Notes: generated by a model not told the origin, from the sequence alone. A DNA stretch of 64,000 nucleotides from Mycobacterium sp. E1747 (GCF_001667775.1 NZ_LZJI01000149.1:1-64000), one strand, 5' to 3'; positions 42,440 to 51,388 are shown, counted from the first letter of the stretch. Program-made: numbers and translations.

Positions 42440-43624
42440 TCAACGGTCCTTTGTCAGGATGAGAGCGCTCGACGCCACCGGCAGGCCAGACGTGACAAGG
42501 CATGTCTCGGCCGACGCAACCGGATTCGTCGAGTTCCCGCGAAGCTGACGAACGCCCTCAACTAGATGATTCATGCCGTGGATATATCCTTCTGAGAGAT
42601 GACCGCCGGCGGTATTGATCGGTAACACTCCATCGCGCCCGATCCCGCCGTTGGCAATGAACGAGGCTGCCTCACCACGCTTGCAGAAGCCGTACTGCTC
42701 CAGCTGCACGAGGACCGTGATGGTGAAACAGTCATAAAACTGCGCGACGTCGATCTCGTGAGGGCCGAGTCCCGCTCGCGCATATAAGGTTCGACTCAAG
42801 CTGACCGAGGGTTGATCGTCGAGGTCGGCGCGCAAGATCGATGGGTAGAAAAGACCCCCTTGTACGTTCGCGCCAGCTCCCTGCGCCACAGCACGGATCA
42901 GCACGGGATGGCCGGGAAGGTCTCGCGCTCTCTCGGTCGATGTGATGATCAAGGCGCAGGCGCCATCAGTTTCTAGGCAATAATCAAGGAGTCTCAGCGG
43001 GCTTGACAACACCCACGACTCTTGGTGCATCGCAAGCGTGAGTTCGCGTCCATGCATCTGCGCCGCAGGATTCGACATGGCGTTTTCACGGCACACCACG
43101 GCGATGCGGCCAAGATCGGCCGATGTCGTGCCGTACTTGTCAAAGTGATACTGAGCCTGAAGTGCCCACAGTTGACCCGGTGCAGTCAAGCCGTAGGGAA
43201 TGAAGAACTCGTCTTGGGAACCGTTGCCCCCAACAAACGCACGTGAAGCCCGCCCTCGACCCCACCGGCGGCCAGAGCGGCCGTTGAGTGCTCGGAAAAC
43301 GAGCACTGTGCTCGCCAATCCCGACACTACAGCGGCGACAGCCTGGCCGACCATTCCTGACGGGGCAGCGCCGCCGGCACCAGCTTGTCCCCAATATGTC
43401 AGTTGGTGGACGCCAAGAGCGGTTGCCAGGTCATTATGTCGGACAAGGTCTGCGTCGCTGCTAATGATGCCGTCGACGTCTTTCGGATCGATGCCCGCAT
43501 CCTCGGCGGCGGCCAGAGCTGCCTGCACCGCGAGGGTCAGCGTGCTTCGCCCTGACTCCCGGGAAAAGTCGGTCGAGCCGATACCGACGACAGCACACTG
43601 GTCCCTAGGAAAATCTCTGGTCAT
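42440..43624 (-). CDS. Ltp2-like thiolase-fold aldolase (no catalytic Cys)
   Basis: 394 residues from the ATG at 43624, chosen because GGAG lies seven bases upstream; ATG at 43636 has none. It has the thiolase fold of lipid-transfer proteins, but where thiolases carry the nucleophilic Cys it reads TYWGQAGAGGAAPSGMV. The later loops are FYDCFTITVLVQLEQYGF and GGHLSEGYIHGMNHL. Loss of the Cys is the mark of Ltp2-type retro-aldolases, which cleave a tertiary 3-hydroxyacyl-CoA into a ketone and a shorter acyl-CoA. DUF35 partner directly downstream. A ketone product would suit the BVMO encoded divergently. Confidence 0.85.
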   Translation of the reverse strand: MTRDFPRDQCAVVGIGSTDFSRESGRSTLTLAVQAALAAAEDAGIDPKDVDGIISSDADLVRHNDLATALGVHQLTYWGQAGAGGAAPSGMVGQAVAAVVSGLASTVLVFRALNGRSGRRWGRGRASRAFVGGNGSQDEFFIPYGLTAPGQLWALQAQYHFDKYGTTSADLGRIAVVCRENAMSNPAAQMHGRELTLAMHQESWVLSSPLRLLDYCLETDGACALIITSTERARDLPGHPVLIRAVAQGAGANVQGGLFYPSILRADLDDQPSVSLSRTLYARAGLGPHEIDVAQFYDCFTITVLVQLEQYGFCKRGEAASFIANGGIGRDGVLPINTAGGHLSEGYIHGMNHLVEGVRQLRGNSTNPVASAETCLVTSGLPVASSALILTKDR

Positions 43625-43812
43625 GACTAACTCCATGTCTACGCGACGCGCCGGTAGTTGACGATGGCGGTGCGATTCTGGCGAACCCTATAAATCGTCG
43701 TGGCTGGGCAGTGATCTGCGAATCATCGACATGACCCGAGTGCAGCGCCGTGCGGAACCGGGGTGCGGGCCGTAGCGACGATGACTCCGAGATAATGCTG
43801 GCACAATCTAAT

Positions 43813-43830
43813 GTTTAGCACTAGAGTATC
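43813..43830 (-). promoter_or_regulatory. Shared island element, copy b
   Basis: On the minus strand this reads GATACTCTAGTGCTAAAC, matching copy a at 16 of 18 places. It lies in the divergent gap between the Ltp2-like operon and the monooxygenase operon and could serve both. Confidence 0.6.
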
Positions 43831-43895
43831 TCGGTGTCACACCACTACGCAGCATGAACCAGCATTTTGCTGTAGCGACCGAAGGAGCCCGAGTA

Positions 43896-45524
43896 GTGAG
43901 CAGCGGAGGCACTGTCCTCGATTACGAAGTTGTGATCATCGGCGCAGGAGTGGCAGGGATCTACCAGATCTACAAGCTCACCCAGCAGGGGATCAATGCG
44001 ACCGTTCTGGAGGCGGCCGATGATCTAGGCGGAACTTGGTACCACAACCGTTATCCGGGCTGTCGGTTTGATTCGGAGAGTTACACCTACGGTTACTCCT
44101 TTTCCCGCGAGCTTCTGAACGAGTGGCACTGGAAGGAACGCTATTCGCCGCAGCCGGAGAACCTTCGCTACCTGAACTTCGTGGCCGACAAGTTCGACCT
44201 CCGTCGCCACATGCAGTTCAACTGCAGGGTGGAGCGGATGTCCTTCCACGAAGCGGGAGATTTCTGGACGCTCGAAACCTCTGACAATCGCACGATCAGC
44301 GCCAGATTTGTGATCACTGGCATCGGACTACTGTCGGTGCCGACCGCTCCTCGTTACGCGGGCATCGACACGTTCAAAGGGCAGTCCTTCCACACCTATG
44401 ACTGGCCGAAGGAACCGGTGGCGCTTGAGGGGAAGCGGGTGGCGGTCATCGGCACGGGTGCGACCGGTATTCAGGTCATCGCCGATATCGCAGACAAGGT
44501 CGGACAGCTGACCGTCTTTCAGCGCCGCCCGAACTGGGCGGCTCCCCTGCACAACGGACCCATTTCAGAAGAAGAGATGGCCCATATCCGCGCCAGATAC
44601 GACGAAATCTTTGCGATCTGTTCGGGAACCCCGGGCGGATTCGAGCACGAACCCGACCGGCGCGGCTTCTACAACTTCTCCCACGAGGAACGAGTCGAGT
44701 TCTGGGACAAGTTATACGAGATGTCAGGCTTCTCGATTTGGCTGCGCAACTTCCGAGAAATCTTCACCGACGAGAAGGCCAATGCCGAGTTTTCGGAATA
44801 CATCGCCAACCGCATTCGCGCGCGCGTCAAGGACCCGTCGGTTGCCGAGAAACTCATACCGCGCGACCACGGCTTTGGCGTTCAACGATTGCCGATGGAG
44901 ACCAATTACTATGAGGTCTACAACCGCGACAACGTGCGTTTGGTAGACATCAGCGAGGACCCCATCGTTCGTGTGACGGAGAGTGGCATTCGCACCGAAA
45001 ACGAAGAGCACCTATTCGACATCATCGTGTATGCCACAGGATTCGATGCGATGACGGGCGCCTTCGACAAGATCGACATCCGTGGTGTCGGGGGACAGAC
45101 CCTTCGCGACAAGTGGGCCGTTGATGTCAGCACCTTCATGGGCATGCTGGTCCACGGCTTCCCGAATCTGGTCATGCTTGCCGGCCCGCAGAGCGTGTCG
45201 GTATCTGCCAACTTCCCGCGCGGGATTGAGACCTGTGTCAACTGGGTGAGCGGTCTGCTGGAGTACGTGTGGGCCAAAGGGATACGGCGATTCGAGGCCA
45301 CCCAGGAAGCCGAAGATGCTTGGTCGCAGCATGTGGCTGAGATGTTTCAGAAAGTACTGATGCGGAACGCGACGCGCAGCTGGTTCACGGGCTATAACTC
45401 GAACATCGAGGGGCGGGGGCCAGGCACGACTCGATACCTCGTTTACAACGGCGGCGGACCAAAGTACATGAAGCGGCTCCAGGAAATCGCTGAGCACGAG
45501 TATGAAGGCTTGGAATTCGGCTGA
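43896..45524 (+). CDS. Baeyer-Villiger monooxygenase (cyclohexanone monooxygenase type)
   Basis: 542 residues from a GTG at 43896, which has GAAGGAG eight bases upstream; an ATG at 43854 lacks one. Two Rossmann motifs (GAGVAG at about 16-21 for FAD, GTGATG at about 186-191 for NADPH) flank the type I BVMO fingerprint FKGQSFHTYDWP (160-171). DDLGGTWYHNRYPGCRFDSE is also typical. It should insert oxygen into a ketone to make an ester or lactone, with NADPH and O2. It starts an operon with a cyclase-family hydrolase, an unknown protein and a CoA ligase. Cyclic ketone is the likely substrate. Confidence 0.9.
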   Translation: MSSGGTVLDYEVVIIGAGVAGIYQIYKLTQQGINATVLEAADDLGGTWYHNRYPGCRFDSESYTYGYSFSRELLNEWHWKERYSPQPENLRYLNFVADKFDLRRHMQFNCRVERMSFHEAGDFWTLETSDNRTISARFVITGIGLLSVPTAPRYAGIDTFKGQSFHTYDWPKEPVALEGKRVAVIGTGATGIQVIADIADKVGQLTVFQRRPNWAAPLHNGPISEEEMAHIRARYDEIFAICSGTPGGFEHEPDRRGFYNFSHEERVEFWDKLYEMSGFSIWLRNFREIFTDEKANAEFSEYIANRIRARVKDPSVAEKLIPRDHGFGVQRLPMETNYYEVYNRDNVRLVDISEDPIVRVTESGIRTENEEHLFDIIVYATGFDAMTGAFDKIDIRGVGGQTLRDKWAVDVSTFMGMLVHGFPNLVMLAGPQSVSVSANFPRGIETCVNWVSGLLEYVWAKGIRRFEATQEAEDAWSQHVAEMFQKVLMRNATRSWFTGYNSNIEGRGPGTTRYLVYNGGGPKYMKRLQEIAEHEYEGLEFG

Positions 45525-45599
45525 AACCAGCTCAAGGTCCGATATCAAGAGTTGCGACGCTCGAACTGCAGAACGTCGCGCGAGTGGAAAGGAAGTCGT

Positions 45600-46556
45600 T
45601 TGCGCAACGCGCCGGAAGAAGAGGAAATGCTGAAGTGGTTCGACACGCTGTCGAACTGGGGTCGGTGGGGCGAGGACGACCGGCTGGGCACCCTCAATCA
45701 CATTACCGCCGAGAAGCGTGTCGCAGCAGCACAACTCGTGCAGGACGGTGAGTCGGTGTCCTGCAGTTGGGATATCCGAACCGGACGCCAACCGGGCGCA
45801 ATCGTCGAGTCGCAGCGTTACATGATCGCGACCGGCCTCGGACTGGAAGACGAAGGCCGGCGCGGACTATTGGGGCCTGGCCGAGCTGGTGGCGCGCAGG
45901 AATACATCGGCATGGTCTTCCACGGGCTCGATATCACGCACCTTGACTCCCTCGCCCACGTGTTCTGGAACGGCCAGATGTACAACGGCGTGCCGGCGTC
46001 GTTGGTGTCGGACAGGCACGGGGCGTTGAAGCACGACGTTCTGGCCGTGGCCAACGGTGTGACGAGCCGCGGGGTTCTGCTTGACATCGCGAAGTTGCGC
46101 GGCACCGACGTCCTCGATGCCGACGACCACATCTATCCGGAGGATCTGGAAGCCGCCGAAGAAGCGGCCGGTGTACGCCTGGAGCCTGGGGATGTGTTGC
46201 TGGTGCGGACCGGTGAGGGTGCGGCGCGTATCGCCGAGAAGAAGGAATACAACGCGAACAAGCCCCGCTCCGGCTTCCAGGCTGCCTGTCTGCCATGGAT
46301 GCACGAGCGAGGTCTTGCGATCGTGGGCTCGGACGTCACAAATGATGCGTCGCCAACCGGTTATCGCGAACTCCATATGCCGATTCATATGATCGGCCTC
46401 GTCGCGATGGGTCTTTGGTTGTTGGATAACTGCCAGCTCGAAGATCTCGCGGCAGCCTGCGAGCAGCGCCAGAGATGGGAGTTTCAGTTCATGCTGGCGC
46501 CAATCCGCTTCCAAGGAGTTACCGGCAGCCCGGTCAATCCGCTCGCGGTGTTCTAA
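45600..46556 (+). CDS. Cyclase-family metal-dependent hydrolase
   Basis: 318 residues from a TTG at 45600 with AAAGGAAG upstream. It carries the family signature HxxTHxDxxxH as HGLDITHLDSLAH, which binds two metals in kynurenine formamidase-like enzymes, and later GVLLDIAKLRGTDVL and GDVLLVRTGEG. Family members hydrolyse cyclic amides, esters or 1,3-diketones. Standing directly after a Baeyer-Villiger monooxygenase, it is a candidate lactone hydrolase that opens the BVMO product. That is inference. The next gene starts three bases after its stop. Confidence 0.85.
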   Translation: MRNAPEEEEMLKWFDTLSNWGRWGEDDRLGTLNHITAEKRVAAAQLVQDGESVSCSWDIRTGRQPGAIVESQRYMIATGLGLEDEGRRGLLGPGRAGGAQEYIGMVFHGLDITHLDSLAHVFWNGQMYNGVPASLVSDRHGALKHDVLAVANGVTSRGVLLDIAKLRGTDVLDADDHIYPEDLEAAEEAAGVRLEPGDVLLVRTGEGAARIAEKKEYNANKPRSGFQAACLPWMHERGLAIVGSDVTNDASPTGYRELHMPIHMIGLVAMGLWLLDNCQLEDLAAACEQRQRWEFQFMLAPIRFQGVTGSPVNPLAVF

Positions 46557-46559
46557 CAG

Positions 46560-47057
46560 ATGCGTAGCTACGTTTCGCTTTTGGTTACCGGCGGGGGCCC
46601 AGGTGCCGTCGCGGTCGCCGAGATTGCCAGTGGGTTCGGGGTGGACAGTTTGGTGATCGGGCACAAGTCCGGTCAGGGGCCCGACCCAGACTTGCCGGCA
46701 GCGCTCGATGGGGCAGCGATTCGGACGCTCAAACATCACGGGGTGTTAGATGTCTTGCGGCCCTTTCTGGTTCGGCACGAGCCACCGACCCTGTCGCCGC
46801 GGACCTTCGAAGATGCGCTCCGACCACACTGTGCTGCCGATCTCAACGTCACAATGTACGACGACGTTGAGTTGACTGAATTGCGCCGCGCAGAGGGCGC
46901 CGAGGGTCCGTGGCAGGCGACGATCTCCCACGGGAAAGCACGATTCGCCGTGTCTGCGCAAGCGCTCATCGATACGAGCGACTTTCCGGCGGACCTGTCC
47001 GCACTTATCAACGCCGCCGCCGCGCGTCTTGATGCGCTGTTAACCGCATATAGCTGA
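46560..47057 (+). CDS. Unknown protein, reduced flavoprotein-monooxygenase-like
   Basis: 165 residues. It opens with a dinucleotide-binding-like strand and loop (SLLVTGGGPGAVAVAEIASG), then ALDGAAIRTLKHHGVLDVLR and TFEDALRPHCAADLNVTMYD. These pieces resemble, in order, the N-terminal FAD site and middle of group A flavoprotein hydroxylases, but the protein is less than half their length and lacks the GD motif. It may be a shrunken FAD-binding partner of the neighbouring monooxygenase or a protein with a new role. Three bases from the cyclase gene, so co-transcribed. Confidence 0.65.
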   Translation: MRSYVSLLVTGGGPGAVAVAEIASGFGVDSLVIGHKSGQGPDPDLPAALDGAAIRTLKHHGVLDVLRPFLVRHEPPTLSPRTFEDALRPHCAADLNVTMYDDVELTELRRAEGAEGPWQATISHGKARFAVSAQALIDTSDFPADLSALINAAAARLDALLTAYS

Positions 47058-47090
47058 CTATCGGCCGTAATCAATTTAGAGGGGTGTCGC

Positions 47091-48608
47091 ATGCATTTGG
47101 CGTCATTGGTGGACATGATCGAGTCTGCCTTCGCCGATCGAGTGCTACTTGGCGGTGAGCGACGACTCACCGGTGCAGATATCGGACAGCTCGCCCGGGC
47201 CGGTTCGGCCTCTCTCGGCGGCCGAACGGCAGTGGTATATGCCGGAGAAAACCACCCCTTCTTGCCTGTCCCACTGTTGTCGGCCGCATGCGCGGGTGTC
47301 CCTTACATCCCACTGAACTACCGGTTGACCGATGAGCAACTGAACGCGTTGGTGTCCCGGCAAAGCGGCGCACTGGTGCTCGCGGACAAGTCCACGGCAT
47401 CGCGCATCACCAGTGTGGGCGCGACAAATGTCGACGATTGGCTAGCCGGGTTGACCGGCGCGCGGGCCGAGATGTCGCTGGCTGACGACTTCGACGACGG
47501 TGACGTAGCGGTTGTTCTCTATACCAGCGGCACCACCTCGGAGCCCAAGGCGGCGCTGCTCAGGCACCGCCATTTGATGGCGTACCTAATCGGCGCGGTG
47601 GAATTCGCCGGCGCAGATCCGGCGGAGGCCGTTCTGGTGTCGGTTCCGCCTTACCACATTGCCGGGGTGGCGAATACCCTCTCCAACCTTTACGCAGGAA
47701 GGAGATTGATTTACCTCAACACGTTTTCGGCGGCGACCTGGCTGGATACCGTGCGCCGGGAGGCGGCGACCAACGCCATGGTGGTCCCCACAATGCTCAC
47801 CCGAATCGTCGAAGAGTTGGCGGGAAGTATGGCCGATGTTCCGACGCTTCGCTCGCTGTCCTATGGCGGCGCGCGGTTATCGGAGCGGGTGTTGCGAGAC
47901 GCCATCAAGGCTTTCCCGAACACTGGGTTTGTCAACGCCTACGGATTGACGGAAACGGCTTCGACGATCGCGGTCCTGGGACCAGAGGATCATCTAGCAG
48001 CCTTGGAGTCTGATGACCAGGCGGTGCAACGAAGATTGCAGTCCGCAGGCAAGGTGCTGCCGACCATTGACGTCGAGATTCGCGACGAGGACGGGACTGT
48101 CTTACCCGAGGAGGCGGTCGGGATGATCTACCTGCGCGGTCCGCAGATCGCAGGTGAATATGCCGGTGCGGCAACATTACTCGATACGGGGGGCTGGTTT
48201 TGCACCAGAGATCGGGGCTGGATGGACGCCGACGGTTATCTCTACATCGAAGGACGCGCCGACGACACAATCATCCGGGGTGGGGAAAACATTGCCCCCG
48301 CGGAGATAGAAGAAGTGTTATTAGCTCATCCACACGTGCAGGCGGCGTGCGCCGTCGGATTGCCAGATGACGAGTGGGGCAATCGAATTGCCGTGGCAGT
48401 CGTAGCCCGTGAAGGTTCGGCTGTCGCTGAAAGCGAGCTCCAGGAGTGGGTTCGCGCTCGGCTGCGCGGATCTAAGACGCCCGATCACGTGGCGTTCTGC
48501 GAAGAGTTGCCCTACACCGAAACGGGCAAGATGCTGCGTCGAGTCGTCCTCGCCGATTTCCTCGACGGCCGTCTGTCCGCGCGGGCCATGGACTCAAGTA
48601 ACAACTAG
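47091..48608 (+). CDS. Acyl-CoA synthetase (AMP-binding)
   Basis: 505 residues. P-loop VLYTSGTTSEPKAALLRHRH, NAYGLTETASTIAVL, DRGWMDADGYLYIEGRADDT, RGGENIAPAEIEEVLL, and the catalytic Lys in YTETGKMLRRVV. It activates a carboxylic acid with ATP and CoA. Placed after the BVMO and cyclase genes, it would ligate CoA to the hydroxy acid released by ring opening. Followed closely by a small conserved-looking protein and a kinase-fold gene. Confidence 0.9.
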   Translation: MHLASLVDMIESAFADRVLLGGERRLTGADIGQLARAGSASLGGRTAVVYAGENHPFLPVPLLSAACAGVPYIPLNYRLTDEQLNALVSRQSGALVLADKSTASRITSVGATNVDDWLAGLTGARAEMSLADDFDDGDVAVVLYTSGTTSEPKAALLRHRHLMAYLIGAVEFAGADPAEAVLVSVPPYHIAGVANTLSNLYAGRRLIYLNTFSAATWLDTVRREAATNAMVVPTMLTRIVEELAGSMADVPTLRSLSYGGARLSERVLRDAIKAFPNTGFVNAYGLTETASTIAVLGPEDHLAALESDDQAVQRRLQSAGKVLPTIDVEIRDEDGTVLPEEAVGMIYLRGPQIAGEYAGAATLLDTGGWFCTRDRGWMDADGYLYIEGRADDTIIRGGENIAPAEIEEVLLAHPHVQAACAVGLPDDEWGNRIAVAVVAREGSAVAESELQEWVRARLRGSKTPDHVAFCEELPYTETGKMLRRVVLADFLDGRLSARAMDSSNN

Positions 48609-48624
48609 CGTTAGGAACATTGAC

Positions 48625-48939
48625 ATGCCGTTGAACCTCCGGCCAGGAACAAGAATCTTCAGTGGTGTGTGTGACACCGAACTGATTGTCGTCAAAGCTC
48701 CGAAGACCGAGGTGAATTTGACCGTCGGCGGAGCCCCCGCGCTCAGCGAGAAATCCGATTCAAGGGCTCCCGGCGGTGTGCAGGACGGGCATGGCGGCGG
48801 GGCAGTGATGGGCAGACGCTATGGCGATGCTGCAGGAGAGCTGGAGTTGTTGTGCACTAAAGCAGGTGAAGGCGTGCCCGGCGTCGACGGCGTCGTGCTG
48901 GGCTTGCGCGAGCACAAGGTGCTCCCGTCCAGTGACTAA
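48625..48939 (+). CDS. Small protein of unknown function beside CoA ligase
   Basis: 104 residues from the ATG at 48625. Two Cys only (GVCDTELIV and ELLCTKAGEG), with a disordered Gly-rich middle. RPGTRIFSGVCDTELIVVKA followed later by MGRRYGDAAGELELLCTKAG looks like a duplicated beta unit, perhaps a lost zinc-binding fold. I do not know its function. It ends overlapping the kinase gene by eight bases, so it belongs to the same operon. Confidence 0.65.
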   Translation: MPLNLRPGTRIFSGVCDTELIVVKAPKTEVNLTVGGAPALSEKSDSRAPGGVQDGHGGGAVMGRRYGDAAGELELLCTKAGEGVPGVDGVVLGLREHKVLPSSD

Positions 48940-50125
48940 CTCCGTGACCGCTACGAAGCATCTCCTTCGCACCCGCAGCAGATATGCTGCCAACGCGCTC
49001 TTCGACGCCTTGACCGACCCTCGCCCCCGAGACGGCTCCGACGTACCCTGGCGTGCCGAAGCAATGACGTCGGCGTGGTTGACCGCAAACATCTGCAGCC
49101 AGGTGCCTGGCGCCGCCGTCACCAACGTCATTGTTGACGGCGGTCACGAGGGATCCTCGATCCGGCGGAAAATCACGGTCGAATACAACGCTGCAGGGGT
49201 CGACGCCGGTCTTCCAGTGCACCTGTTCGCGAAGTCGTCGCCCACCTGGCTGACTCGACTAGCCTCAAGCGCTGAGATCGCCCGAGCGGAATCCGAATTC
49301 TTGCGCCAAAAAGCACATCTCGACATCGAGACACCGACACTGGCTTACGGGGCGGTAGATCGCGCCACCGGTCGCATGATCGAGCTCTTTGTCGACTTGG
49401 TGGCCGAGAGCGGTGCCGTCTTCTTCGATTGGACTACAACGATCGACCGCCGGCAGGCCGACCAAGTGGCGGATACCCTCGGTGTGCTGCACGGCAGCCT
49501 GGCCGCGGAAGTGGCCGCAGGGAAATTTTCGTGGCTACCGGTATACGGCGGACGAATCACCCGCGGCGATCAAAACGGTCTGTTGAATGCCCATGAGACC
49601 GCCCTGGACCGCTGCGGAGACCTGCTCCCCACCACCTTGCTTGCTGAGCGAGACCGAATCTGGCCGGCCGTGCTGCGCAATGTCAGAGTCGATGCCGGTC
49701 GGGCGCAAACCGTCATCCACTCCGACGTTCATCTCGGCAACTGGTATGAAACCGCTAGCGGACGAATTGGTCTTGCAGATTGGCAGTGTGTGAGCGTAGG
49801 GCATTGGGCCCGCGATGTGGCTTATGCTTTCTCCACTCTGCTGGCAGTCGATGACAGGCGAGCGTGGGAACGGGACCTCTTCGACCGTTACCTCGACGTC
49901 GTGCAATCTCGCTCAGGCATGCGAATCGCGGTCGACTCGGCGTGGTGCGATTACCGCCGGTATTTGGTTAACGCCTTGCTGTCTTGGACGCCCACCCTCG
50001 TACCCACCACCACGATGCCCGATATGCAGCCGTTAGAGATGTCAACGCTCATGCTGAAGCGAATCGGTTCGGCGATCGTTGATCTCGATGCCCTCGATGC
50101 CTGCGAAATGTCCGGGGTGGCTTGA
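48932..50125 (+). CDS. Aminoglycoside phosphotransferase-fold kinase
   Basis: 397 residues from a GTG at 48932 inside the end of the preceding gene. The kinase catalytic loop VIHSDVHLGNWYE (HxDxxxxN) and the metal Asp in IGLADWQ are intact; LFAKSSPTW holds the probable ATP-binding Lys. Bacterial and mitochondrial APH-like proteins linked with acyl-CoA genes (ACAD10/11, LvaA) phosphorylate hydroxyacyl-CoA so that the hydroxyl can be removed. In this setting a similar role is more likely than antibiotic resistance. Followed by a 73-residue protein with a TGATG overlap. Confidence 0.82.
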   Translation: MTNSVTATKHLLRTRSRYAANALFDALTDPRPRDGSDVPWRAEAMTSAWLTANICSQVPGAAVTNVIVDGGHEGSSIRRKITVEYNAAGVDAGLPVHLFAKSSPTWLTRLASSAEIARAESEFLRQKAHLDIETPTLAYGAVDRATGRMIELFVDLVAESGAVFFDWTTTIDRRQADQVADTLGVLHGSLAAEVAAGKFSWLPVYGGRITRGDQNGLLNAHETALDRCGDLLPTTLLAERDRIWPAVLRNVRVDAGRAQTVIHSDVHLGNWYETASGRIGLADWQCVSVGHWARDVAYAFSTLLAVDDRRAWERDLFDRYLDVVQSRSGMRIAVDSAWCDYRRYLVNALLSWTPTLVPTTTMPDMQPLEMSTLMLKRIGSAIVDLDALDACEMSGVA

Positions 50126-50346
50126 TGTCGAAGGACGTATCTCCAGAGCAATGGGGTCGAGCGGCACTCGAAGAGGCACTATTCCGGGCGGCGAGCAAGC
50201 TGGGACCTACTGGCGCAAAAGCAGTGGATGTCATCGAGGTCGCGGTCCCAATTCAGGTATCGGCCGGAGCGGACGGCACTTTGCGGCTGGTGATTGTCAG
50301 TGACACGGAAGGGCCCATCAGCACCGCTTTGCGGCCACCGTTCTGA
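50125..50346 (+). CDS. Small protein, possible kinase partner
   Basis: 73 residues starting at the ATG that overlaps the kinase stop. The first half is helical (PEQWGRAALEEALFRAASKL) and the second is beta-like (DVIEVAVPIQVSAGADGTLR, then LVIVSDTEGP). There are no Cys or known motifs. In the LvaAB levulinate system a small protein is required by an APH-like kinase; this one is not obviously a relative of LvaB but has the same gene position. Function unknown. Confidence 0.65.
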   Translation: MSKDVSPEQWGRAALEEALFRAASKLGPTGAKAVDVIEVAVPIQVSAGADGTLRLVIVSDTEGPISTALRPPF

Positions 50347-50430
50347 CCGCTGAGGCCGGGCCTGGCGCCGGAGGCTCGATGCCGTGCGCCGAGCTCATGC
50401 CGGACGCGGGTCCGGCCGCTCCCCAGCCGA

Positions 50431-50462
50431 GATACTCTTGTTGCAAACTATCAAGTGTGAGA
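50431..50462 (+). promoter_or_regulatory. Shared island element, copy d
   Basis: GATACTCTTGTTGCAAACTA and the next 12 bases (ending TGTGAGA) match the element at 51641 in 24 of 32 places. It lies about 190 bases before the SDR gene and within an unusually AT-rich patch, so it is a probable promoter or operator of that gene. Confidence 0.6.
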
Positions 50463-50647
50463 GTATTTACTCCTGGCCGCCACGGCCCTCGGCCCGTGCT
50501 CAACCTGGGCGGGACGTTTGCGGACGGCAAGGCTTCGCACCTAGTTGGGTTTGCTGGCGTAGGGCCTGACGCGCTGAAATCCCGATCGCCAGCAACCTAG
50601 GCGCAACTGCTCGATGCAATCACACATTCGCTCTGAAAGAGGCACCG

Positions 50648-51388
50648 ATGGAGGACCCCGGCATCATTGGACGCACAGCGCTCATCACCGGCGCGACGTC
50701 GGGCATCGGGCACTCTTCGGCGGTGACACTTGCCCGCGCCGGCGCCAGTGTGGTCATCACGGGCCGCGACGCGAAGCGGGGCAACGCCGTGGTCAACGAA
50801 ATTGCCGCCGCTGGCGGCCAGGCGCACTTCGTGCGCGCGGATCTCGCTGATATGGATGACGTGCGGCAACTCGCTGCCCATGTCGAAGTGGTCGACATGC
50901 TGGTGAACAATGCAGGCTTGTGGGACTTGCGCACGACCGCTCAGACCAGTGAGGCGGAGTTTGACGCCATGTTCGCTGTCAATGTCAAGAGCGCCTTCTT
51001 TCTAACCGCTGCGCTGGCCCCGAAGATGGCCAAGCGGGGGCGGGGGAGCATCGTCAACGTTTCCAGCATGGCGTCCCTGCGTGGCGGCGCAGGAACCGCT
51101 GCCTACGGTGCAAGCAAGGCTGCGATCGACGCTCTGACCCGCGCGTGGGCTGTGGAATTCGGCCCTGCCGGTGTGCGAGTCAACGCGGTGGCGGTCGGTC
51201 CCACCCGGACCCCGGCAACGGCCCATTTGGGGTCGATGTTCGAGGATCTAGGCGATGCCAACCCCCTGCGACGCCCCAACGAGGCTGCTGACGTCGCAAA
51301 TGCCATCTGCTACTTGTTAAGTGACGCCGCCAAGGCCATCACCGGTGTCGTGCTCTCGGTGGATGGCGGTCGCGTCGCCGCGCTGTGA
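50648..51388 (+). CDS. Short-chain dehydrogenase/reductase
   Basis: 246 residues. Classical SDR: TGATSGIGHSSA for NAD(P), NNAGLW, catalytic Ser in NVSSMASLRGG, YGASK, and the C-terminal LSVDGG. The sequence after the second strand, GRDAKRG, has an Arg and a Lys that favour NADPH. It would oxidise or reduce a hydroxyl or ketone group on an island intermediate. It is a single gene between the kinase operon and the CoA-transferase operon, with its own copy of the shared upstream element. Confidence 0.9.
   Translation: MEDPGIIGRTALITGATSGIGHSSAVTLARAGASVVITGRDAKRGNAVVNEIAAAGGQAHFVRADLADMDDVRQLAAHVEVVDMLVNNAGLWDLRTTAQTSEAEFDAMFAVNVKSAFFLTAALAPKMAKRGRGSIVNVSSMASLRGGAGTAAYGASKAAIDALTRAWAVEFGPAGVRVNAVAVGPTRTPATAHLGSMFEDLGDANPLRRPNEAADVANAICYLLSDAAKAITGVVLSVDGGRVAAL

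Noticed and set aside
48932..50125. Antibiotic-resistance aminoglycoside phosphotransferase
   Set aside because: The fold matches, but the gene is embedded and overlapping in an acyl-CoA operon, which points to metabolism.
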